Source: Candidatus Egerieousia excrementavium
GTDB lineage: Bacteria; Bacteroidota; Bacteroidia; Bacteroidales; UBA932
Direction: 5' to 3'
Length of the DNA stretch: 7,284 bases
NCBI GenBank assembly: GCA_017694275.1
Contig: JADINB010000053.1
Location: forward strand, 1-7,284
Position numbers and translations under genes: made by a program. Positions within the stretch are counted from its first letter, which is position 1. The number at the start of each line of letters is the position of its first letter. Positions 1 to 6,256 of this stretch are shown here, in pieces. The notes beneath the pieces were generated by a model. The model made no database searches and was not told where the DNA came from. It was given only the letters and a program-made list of their open reading frames with translations.

Positions 1-1
1 A

Positions 2-670
2 GTGAATACCGGAGATTATGGCAGAAGTACCGGTGAAGATTTCCTTGATCTGCTCAAGGCCCTTCAAGAGGTGGAGGGAATAGAACGGTACAGAATCTCA
101 TCGATAGAGCCTAACCTGCTGAGAGAGGATATCATAGCTTTCATATCCTCCGGGACAAAGTTCCAGCCGCATTTTCATATTCCCCTGCAAAGCGGCTGCG
201 ATACGGTTCTTGCCGGTATGCGACGCAGATACAACAGCCGTATGTTTGCAGAAAAGATAAAGATGATCCGCCGGTATATGGGCGATGTCTTTTTTGGTAT
301 AGATGTCATAGTGGGCTTCCCGGGAGAGGGTGAGCAGGAGTTTGCCCAGACCCGCGCTTTTCTTGAAGAAGAGATAAGACCGGCTGCCATTCATGTTTTT
401 CCCTATTCCCGCAGGGCCAATACAGATGCCGCCGCAATGAGAAATCAGGTGCCGGAAATTGTAAAGACCTATAGGGTCGGGATTCTCATGCAGCTTTCCG
501 AAAGGCTGCATGATGCGTATTGCAGCCGCTTTGCGGGAAGTGAACAGGAAGTGCTGTTTGAATCTACCCAAAAGGGCGGAAAGATGTTCGGATATACAGG
601 AAACTATATAAAGGTGGAGCGCCCGTACAAGGCGGAACTTATAGGGCAGATTGTAAAGGTTCTGCTGTAG
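2..670 (+). CDS. mtaB: MtaB, tRNA (N6-L-threonylcarbamoyladenosine(37)-C2)-methylthiotransferase, 3' part
   Basis: This is the C-terminal half of a radical-SAM methylthiotransferase. The family converts t6A37 to ms2t6A37 in ANN-decoding tRNAs in the cytoplasm, using SAM, two iron-sulfur clusters and a sulfur donor. The gene is cut by the window edge: the frame is open from base 2 and begins VNTGDYG, which in this family follows the radical-SAM cysteine motif, so the GTG at 2 is an internal valine. The N-terminal cluster domain and the CxxxC motif are not visible. In the visible 222 residues I see HIPLQSG (59-65), GIDVIVGFPGE (99-109) and HVFPYSRR (131-138), all typical of the MiaB/MtaB/RimO group. 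A C-terminal TRAM-like RNA-binding segment follows at about 175-222. The HVFPYSRR form and the neighbouring tsaD favour MtaB over MiaB or RimO. The end overlaps the convergent tamB gene by 32 bp. Confidence 0.9.
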   Translation: MNTGDYGRSTGEDFLDLLKALQEVEGIERYRISSIEPNLLREDIIAFISSGTKFQPHFHIPLQSGCDTVLAGMRRRYNSRMFAEKIKMIRRYMGDVFFGIDVIVGFPGEGEQEFAQTRAFLEEEIRPAAIHVFPYSRRANTDAAAMRNQVPEIVKTYRVGILMQLSERLHDAYCSRFAGSEQEVLFESTQKGGKMFGYTGNYIKVERPYKAELIGQIVKVLL

Positions 671-3600
671 CCTCTCTTGCTGCAGCCTTCTTTTCGGCTC
701 TTTTTTCTGCTCTCTCCCTTTTGCGCTGCTGCCTGCGGTACTCTTTTATCCGTTTTATATATAGTTTCTCCTCTTCGCTCTTTTTTCTGAATATCTCCCT
801 GAATGTGTTGAATTCCTGTTGGTAGCTGATTCCCATACCGCTCCGCTGGCTGTCATCAAGATAGTTGGAATATTTGTCGGCAGCATGCGAGAAGAGAGAG
901 AGCCTCAGTTTGCCCTGTCTGTCGAGCTTTATCTCAACGTCTACATTGCCTACGACCTCCCGGCTGTTGGAGTTTGAATAAGGGTCGTTGCCTATGTTTC
1001 CGTTTATGACAAGCCTGTTGTTGAAGAGTTGTGTAGAGACTGCCACGTCAAAAATGTCGCTGCCCTTGTCGCTCGGCTGGTAGTTCAGACCAAGGTCAAG
1101 GGGAATGCCCAGTTGTGTGAAGATATTGTTTATCTGGTTGCTTATCATTTCCGAGACGTTGGAATAGAGAATGGTGGAGTTGTTGGTTATACCCGACAGC
1201 TCATCTGGCAAAAATCCTCCCGATATCAGCAGGGCGGCAAACTGCTTCTGTATTTTTCCGTCGGAATTGAGCGCACTCTCCACCCTTACCTTTGTTGTAG
1301 GGTCCAGGTCTGGAATCTCTATGTCGAAATCAAGTCTCGGGTTGAGCAGCCTGCCGCTCATAGAGATAAGGCAATTCACGTTCCGTCTTGCGCTTACGGA
1401 ACTTGTATCTGCAATAAGAGTGTTTATCGCAGCTTTGGTCGTATAGATTGCCGTCAGGTTGAGTGATGTCTCCTCTACCGCTCCGTTGAAGGTTATGTTC
1501 CCACCGGGCTGGATTACGAAGTCTCTTGAGGCAAAACTGAATCCGGGAAGTACGAACTTGTAGCTGCCTTCATTTATGATGTAATCTCCGTAAATGTTGA
1601 ACATGTCAGCCGTAGGATTTATGTTGAGCGTTATAAGCCCGTTGCCGTTGGCCCGGATTATATCTCCAAGCTCCTTGTTGATTTCTATGAACATGTCTGC
1701 ATTGCTGTTCATGTTTGAGGTGAGATTTATCTGAAGGGCGGTCTTCCCGCCTTTCCTGCCGGTTGCAAGATGGAGGGTGTCGTATGGGTCTGTCACCTGG
1801 CTGACTGCAGGTCTCTTGAATGTAAGCAGATTGGTGGTGGATGCCGTAGAGGCCGATGAGAGCGGAATATGCAGGTCGCTGTTCTCATTGGGGGCTATGT
1901 TTATGTCGAGAGTGATCTTCGACAAATCTCCCCTTATTCCAACAGATCCGGTTGTAAAGGCTTTGCCGTAAAAAGCCTCGTTGTCATTTTCATTCAGGGA
2001 CAGGCACTGCATGTTGGCAAAGTTTATCCTGGTGTCAAGCCTTATCTTTTTGAAATTCTCGTGACTCAGGCCGCCTGTTACCATTCCTCTGCCGTTGAGT
2101 CTGTCGCGTAGCATGACTCTATCCAGGATGATACTGTCTTGCGTAATCCTGACAGGACCGTCAAGCGTATAAGGTACTTTTGTGAAATTTACCATTAAAC
2201 TGAAGTCGTTGAGACGGACTCCGTCTCCGGTAAGGTTCAGTTTTTCAGGTTTCCCTTCCAGTTTCAGATCTCCCGAGAGGGACCCTCCTGCTTTTGAGAT
2301 TACGCTTGAAAAGAAGGGTTCGAAATATCCTGCCGGCAACTTGTCCAGAGTTGCATTGATTTCAATGCTGCGGTCTTGCGGCTTGTAATATCCGGTCGCC
2401 ATGAGCTGGGTTGTGTCGTTGCGTTTTGTGCTTAAAAGAAGGTTGAGGCGTTTCCCTGGCGCATACCACTTGCTCAGCAGCCGCATGGTGCCCACAGGAT
2501 GCCCGTATATGGAGACAGAATCTGCATTCATGTCCAGAAACAGGTTCCTGGTTCCATTGGAATTCGATATGGTTGCATCGCCTGAAAAGTACCCTTTAAA
2601 ATCGAACGGCTTGTTTATGAAGAAATTGACAATGCTTATGTCGAAGTTGTCCAGACTTGCGTGCAGAGAATCTCTCACTCCGTTTATGTTAAGTTGCTGC
2701 CTTGAACTGTAGATTCCCAGCTCTTCAATCTTGAAATAACCGCCGGAACAGATTATCTCTGCAGGCTTTACCTGCCAGCGGTTGTTCTTGAAATCGAAAT
2801 ATGAAGTGTCTGAAATTCCGGCATGGAGAGTATCTTCGGTAAAATTGAGTTCAGCTGCAAGCACGCCTTTGTCGTTGCCCTCCCTGTCTCCCTTGAATGT
2901 GAGTGTGGAGACTATGCGGTTGTTGCTTCCTGCAACCTTCAGTGCGGAACTGTCCATTACCATGCCGGCCATTTTCATGCTTTTGCAGCTTATGCCTGCG
3001 TTAAGCATGGAGTCAAGGTTGGTGGTTGTCACTTCCATGTCCTTCAGGTAATTCCCGCCTACCGCTATCCTGCCTGAACGGAGTTTGAAGCCAATCATGT
3101 CATCTTTTCCTATCTCTATGGTGCACTTTGTGCTGTCCTGGATATATAGTCCAGGCTTAATGACCTGGCATATTGCGCCGGAATTGTAGATGTTCATGTC
3201 AAGCCTGTAATCTCCGGATTCGCCCCTTTTGTCTGCCAGGTTTTTGAACGCCATTGGAAGGTTGTCGTATAGCAGCAGCTCCGCCCCCTTTTTCATGAAT
3301 TCAGAAAATGGAGCTGTCGCCTTGTATTCCATATCCATGAACGGGGCATTGAGAATAGCATTGTAGTTCTTCTCGGCATTATATGAAACAAGCTCTATGT
3401 CTCCTATTTCATACTCTCCGTAACTGTTTTCATAGCGGGCATCCATTATGCTTAGCCTGCCTATTATGTCTTTGTGTATTGTCGTCTCTATGTTCGACAG
3501 GATGCTCAGCCCGGCAATCGAGACAGAATCTCTTTTGTCAAGATTCAGCGCGTAGAGGTTGGCATAGGGAATATTTGCATAGAAATCGTACTGCCCCGAG

Positions 3601-5189
3601 CCGTCTTCCTTGTGCGAGAACATGCCCTGGAAAAGGAAATCGAGATTGGTGTCGTGACAGATAATCCTGCCGTCGAAACCCTCCTTGCTGTTGTATATAC
3701 CTGCAGCAGATATGTTGGAGTAGGGATAGCCGTTGAATTCTATCTTGTCCACTTCCAGACTGTCTATCGTAAGCGAAATCCCTCCGGAATTGCGTTTTAT
3801 GAGGGCAGAGAGCGCCCCTACCATGGTAAGTTCCCCTAAAATATCCCTGCCTGTCACCTTTCCTATGTTGAAATCACTGCTTTTTATCTTGCCCTCTATT
3901 AAAAATCCTCTTGCCGGATCGTTCTTGAGCAGCAGGTCTGTGGATATTTCTCCGATATTTGAACGAAGGATGCCGTATGCGACAAAATCATCTGGAAGGC
4001 CTGTAAGATGTCCGTCGAATTTGTACTTTATGTGCGGTGAGAAGTCTTTTATAAGTTCGCTTTCAGGTCTGCCGTTTATGGAGGAGATTATCTTTGCTAT
4101 GTCTCCGCTGAGTGTCTGGCAGCCATTTATCCCTACTCTGCACATACTCTCCCTAATATTCGGAAGGCCGGTGATGGAGAAATCAAGATTCATGGATGTC
4201 TGCCTGCTTTCAGACTCCACATGAAGATTACTGCTTCTCAAGCTGCATACCGGCCCGCTGACCTCTCCTGTAAGGTTAAGAAGCAGGCTGCTTTGGGAGA
4301 GAGAGGGTGCAATTCTGCCTACTGTCTTGAAACTGAAGGCGCTGCCCTCTGTCAGGTCTAATCCAAGACGTACCTTGTCTGTAAATTCGGCCAGGTCTTT
4401 CGAGGTCTGATACTGCATCGAAAAATAGTGTGCCTTGATAGTGGAATAGCCGTCACGCAATGTAAGATTTTCGATTCTGGCCTCCGTAGGGCACACTGTC
4501 AGTTCTCCATTGAGCTCCCTGATCTGGAATCCGCTTTTGTCACGGCCCTCGATTCTGGCTATCGTAGCCCTCAGAGTGTCGTTGAGTATTGATATGTTGT
4601 TGGCCCTTACGTTAATATCTGCAATATCCAGTGCGGCAAAGTTTATAATGCTGTCGCCCTTGTCTTTATATTTGTATGGATTGGTCAGGCGGAATCTGAA
4701 ATCCTCTACCGTAATGCTCCTTGCCCTTATCTGAGGCATTCCCTTGCCCTTTTCCCTTGTCCTGCTTTTGTCTCTTTTAAAAATCCTGTCAAGGTTTGTT
4801 CTCTTGTCTGCCGATTCCGTTATAAGGTGAAATTCTCCGCCGGTTACGGCTATCTTGTTGAAATTCAAGTTGAACTTAAGCAACTCTTTGGATGGTATGC
4901 TTACAGAAACCTTCTTGCAGCCAAGGAGGGTGTCGCCTTGCGATACAATGGAAAAATCCTTTACGATAGCCTTGCTGAAGAAGACGAAGTAGATTCGGCC
5001 TATGTTTATCTGGCCATCTATCCCCTTGGACAGAGTGTTTGTGACATGTTTTATAAGGAGGGTCTGGGTTGCAGGAATCTGCAATACAAGATAAATCGCC
5101 AGCTGCAGAAGCAGAAGCGATGCAAAAATCCAGACCACTATTTTGCCGAATGTCTTGATAAAAATTTTTTTAGTTGGTATAACTAACAA
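639..5189 (-). CDS. tamB: TamB-family translocation/assembly module protein (DUF490)
   Basis: This is a very large inner-membrane-anchored periplasmic protein of the TamB/AsmA-like group. The family bridges inner and outer membranes and is linked to outer-membrane protein assembly and phospholipid transport. From the assigned start it has 1516 residues: a basic N-terminus, one hydrophobic segment (about 17-37), and a long body of alternating beta-type stretches typical of the repeating beta-groove. The conserved C-terminal domain is clearest at about 1184-1462, with GDYIINEGSYKF near 1201-1212 and LFNNRLVINGNIG near 1395-1407. A charged Lys/Arg/Glu/Ala tail of about 54 residues ends the protein. 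Bacteroidota homologues are usually of comparable length. The start is uncertain: the sequence has no ATG near it, and the TTG at 5189-5187 is the only common start upstream of GTG at codon 18, with an in-frame stop at 5237-5235. Twelve cysteines are scattered through the protein. The reading frame is intact throughout. No TamA/TamL partner gene is in the window. The family call is firm; the exact start and the transported substrate are not known. Confidence 0.92.
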   Translation of the reverse strand: MLVIPTKKIFIKTFGKIVVWIFASLLLLQLAIYLVLQIPATQTLLIKHVTNTLSKGIDGQINIGRIYFVFFSKAIVKDFSIVSQGDTLLGCKKVSVSIPSKELLKFNLNFNKIAVTGGEFHLITESADKRTNLDRIFKRDKSRTREKGKGMPQIRARSITVEDFRFRLTNPYKYKDKGDSIINFAALDIADINVRANNISILNDTLRATIARIEGRDKSGFQIRELNGELTVCPTEARIENLTLRDGYSTIKAHYFSMQYQTSKDLAEFTDKVRLGLDLTEGSAFSFKTVGRIAPSLSQSSLLLNLTGEVSGPVCSLRSSNLHVESESRQTSMNLDFSITGLPNIRESMCRVGINGCQTLSGDIAKIISSINGRPESELIKDFSPHIKYKFDGHLTGLPDDFVAYGILRSNIGEISTDLLLKNDPARGFLIEGKIKSSDFNIGKVTGRDILGELTMVGALSALIKRNSGGISLTIDSLEVDKIEFNGYPYSNISAAGIYNSKEGFDGRIICHDTNLDFLFQGMFSHKEDGSGQYDFYANIPYANLYALNLDKRDSVSIAGLSILSNIETTIHKDIIGRLSIMDARYENSYGEYEIGDIELVSYNAEKNYNAILNAPFMDMEYKATAPFSEFMKKGAELLLYDNLPMAFKNLADKRGESGDYRLDMNIYNSGAICQVIKPGLYIQDSTKCTIEIGKDDMIGFKLRSGRIAVGGNYLKDMEVTTTNLDSMLNAGISCKSMKMAGMVMDSSALKVAGSNNRIVSTLTFKGDREGNDKGVLAAELNFTEDTLHAGISDTSYFDFKNNRWQVKPAEIICSGGYFKIEELGIYSSRQQLNINGVRDSLHASLDNFDISIVNFFINKPFDFKGYFSGDATISNSNGTRNLFLDMNADSVSIYGHPVGTMRLLSKWYAPGKRLNLLLSTKRNDTTQLMATGYYKPQDRSIEINATLDKLPAGYFEPFFSSVISKAGGSLSGDLKLEGKPEKLNLTGDGVRLNDFSLMVNFTKVPYTLDGPVRITQDSIILDRVMLRDRLNGRGMVTGGLSHENFKKIRLDTRINFANMQCLSLNENDNEAFYGKAFTTGSVGIRGDLSKITLDINIAPNENSDLHIPLSSASTASTTNLLTFKRPAVSQVTDPYDTLHLATGRKGGKTALQINLTSNMNSNADMFIEINKELGDIIRANGNGLITLNINPTADMFNIYGDYIINEGSYKFVLPGFSFASRDFVIQPGGNITFNGAVEETSLNLTAIYTTKAAINTLIADTSSVSARRNVNCLISMSGRLLNPRLDFDIEIPDLDPTTKVRVESALNSDGKIQKQFAALLISGGFLPDELSGITNNSTILYSNVSEMISNQINNIFTQLGIPLDLGLNYQPSDKGSDIFDVAVSTQLFNNRLVINGNIGNDPYSNSNSREVVGNVDVEIKLDRQGKLRLSLFSHAADKYSNYLDDSQRSGMGISYQQEFNTFREIFRKKSEEEKLYIKRIKEYRRQQRKRERAEKRAEKKAAAREATAEPLQSAL
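664..706 (+). terminator. Probable intrinsic terminator of mtaB, inside the tamB 3' coding end
   Basis: GCTGTAGC (664-671) can pair with GCTGCAGC (679-686) in RNA to give an 8-bp stem with one G-U pair and a 7-nt loop. CTTCTTTTC follows directly. A second weaker hairpin, AGCC (684-687) with GGCT (696-699), is followed by a run of six T. The mtaB stop codon (668-670) lies within the first stem. The U-rich strand is the mtaB RNA, so it would end mtaB transcription; on the other strand the same bases encode the Lys/Glu/Ala-rich tail of TamB. The U-tract is interrupted by C, so strength is uncertain. Confidence 0.5.
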
Positions 5190-5194
5190 AAGTA
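5187..5194 (-). promoter_or_regulatory. Candidate -7 promoter element for tamB (TACTTTTG)
   Basis: Read on the minus strand this is an exact match to the Bacteroides primary-sigma -7 consensus TAnnTTTG. A partial -33 element (TTCG, 5219-5216) lies 21 nt upstream. It is the only such box I found ahead of tamB. Its last three bases are the TTG assigned as the tamB start codon, so if the promoter is real, transcription would begin near 5182-5178 and that TTG would not be in the message. Confidence 0.4.
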
Positions 5195-5207
5195 GGGAAA
5201 ATCTGCG

Positions 5208-5215
5208 TAATTTTG
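5208..5215 (+). promoter_or_regulatory. Candidate -7 promoter element for tsaD (TAATTTTG)
   Basis: This is an exact match to TAnnTTTG on the plus strand, ending 14 bases before the tsaD ATG. Transcription would start around 5220-5223, giving a leader of under 10 nt. No clear TTTG -33 element is seen at the expected distance, so the call rests on the -7 match and position. It would also drive the downstream flavoprotein gene. Confidence 0.45.
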
Positions 5216-5229
5216 CGAAAATTTTTAGT

Positions 5230-6255
5230 ATGAGTTATCTTATTCTCGGAATAGAATCTTCGTGCGACGACACTTCTGCCGCTGTTTTGCGTGACGAGTA
5301 TCTGCTTTCCAACGTCATGGCTTCGCAGAGTGTACATAAGGAGTACGGAGGAGTAATACCGGAACTTGCCTCGCGGGCCCACCAGCTCAATATCGTGCCG
5401 GTAGTCGACTCCGCCCTCAAACATGCGGGCGTGGAGATTTCACAGATCGACGCAATAGCCTTTACGCGTGGCCCCGGTCTTCTCGGTTCGCTTCTTGTGG
5501 GCACTTCATTTGCAAAAGGACTGGCACTTGCATCGGGAAAACCTCTTGTTGAGGTGAATCATCTGCAAGGGCATATACTCTCTCATTTCATAAGGCAGCA
5601 GGGAAAGGAGAACCGTTCTCCGAAGTTCCCTTTTTTGTCTTTGCTGGTTTCCGGAGGACATACCCAGATAGTAAGGGTTACCGATTACCTGCAGTTTGAG
5701 GTGATAGGCCATACCATAGATGATGCTGTGGGCGAAGCTTTCGACAAATGTGCCAAGATGATGGGGCTCGGCTATCCAGGAGGTCCCGTAATAGACAGAC
5801 TTGCCGGGGAGGGAGACGAAAGGAGATTCCGTTTTGCAAAACCCCATATTGCCGGGCTTGATTACAGTTTCAGCGGAATAAAGACCTCACTTCTCTATTT
5901 TCTCCGCGACAGGCTGGCGGAAAATCCCTCTTTCATTGAGGAAAACAAGGCAGACCTGGCGGCAAGTTTCCAGAAAGATTTGATAGACATACTGCTTGAC
6001 AAGCTCATAAAGGCGGTAAAGCTTACAGGAATAAGGGAGATTACATTGGGCGGCGGAGTCTCGGCCAATTCCGGTCTGAGAAAGCGTGTCTTGAGCGAAG
6101 GGGAGAAGAGGGGATGGAATGTATATCTTCCGGAACTGAAGTTTACTACAGACAATGCTGCGATGATTGCCATGTCGGGATTATGCAAGTTCAGGCTCGG
6201 ACTTACTACAACTCTGGATGTAGCCCCTGTTTCACGGGTATCTCAAATGATATAG
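5230..6255 (+). CDS. tsaD: TsaD, tRNA N6-adenosine threonylcarbamoyltransferase catalytic subunit
   Basis: TsaD (Kae1/Qri7/YgjD family) transfers the threonylcarbamoyl group from threonylcarbamoyl-AMP to A37 of ANN-decoding tRNAs, working in the cytoplasm with TsaB and TsaE. With the ATG at 5230 the protein is 341 residues, the usual family length, and opens MSYLILGIESSCDDTSAAVL, the canonical N-terminus of the ASKHA fold. Metal-binding histidines H111 and H115 are in NHLQGH, and the late metal aspartate is D308 in TDNAAMIA. SGGHT (141-145), IDDAVGEAFDK (163-173) and the nucleotide-binding GGGVSAN (274-280) are intact. A longer frame from 5143 is open, but its extra residues do not resemble the family and cross the promoter region. 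No Shine-Dalgarno sequence precedes the start; the upstream is A/T-rich, as is common in Bacteroidota. The gene is divergent from tamB across a 40-bp gap and one base from the next gene, suggesting cotranscription with the latter. No key residue is missing; an active enzyme is expected. Confidence 0.97.
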   Translation: MSYLILGIESSCDDTSAAVLRDEYLLSNVMASQSVHKEYGGVIPELASRAHQLNIVPVVDSALKHAGVEISQIDAIAFTRGPGLLGSLLVGTSFAKGLALASGKPLVEVNHLQGHILSHFIRQQGKENRSPKFPFLSLLVSGGHTQIVRVTDYLQFEVIGHTIDDAVGEAFDKCAKMMGLGYPGGPVIDRLAGEGDERRFRFAKPHIAGLDYSFSGIKTSLLYFLRDRLAENPSFIEENKADLAASFQKDLIDILLDKLIKAVKLTGIREITLGGGVSANSGLRKRVLSEGEKRGWNVYLPELKFTTDNAAMIAMSGLCKFRLGLTTTLDVAPVSRVSQMI

Positions 6256-6256
6256 C

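Larger units (their letters stand above)
5185..5224. repeat. Four phased 10-bp A-tract units in the tamB/tsaD divergent gap
   Basis: Consecutive 10-bp blocks read AACAAAAGTA, GGGAAAATCT, GCGTAATTTT and GCGAAAATTT. The last two agree at 8 of 10 positions, and so do the second and fourth. AAAA runs begin at 5188, 5198 and 5218, with TAAT at 5208, so A/T tracts recur at one helical turn. This is the pattern expected for intrinsically curved DNA or a repeated protein-binding site. The units overlap both candidate -7 boxes. In AT-rich promoter DNA chance cannot be excluded. Confidence 0.4.

Noticed and set aside
98..571. 157-codon open frame on the minus strand opposite mtaB
   Set aside because: It is wholly antisense to a well-conserved gene, its translation matches no family I recognise, and it lacks any promoter or start context.
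1029..1466. 145-codon open frame on the plus strand inside tamB
   Set aside because: Antisense to the conserved C-terminal TamB domain; the translation is cysteine- and valine-rich with no recognisable motif.
3733..4224. 163-codon open frame on the plus strand inside tamB
   Set aside because: Antisense shadow of the tamB frame; low-information sequence with no domain features.
5143..5229. 29-codon N-terminal extension of tsaD from an upstream ATG
   Set aside because: The extra residues do not belong to the TsaD family, the segment runs through tamB and the promoter gap, and the ATG at 5230 gives the canonical N-terminus.
5170..5504. Minus-strand open frames across the 5' end of tsaD
   Set aside because: They are antisense to the conserved N-terminal part of TsaD and show no protein family features.
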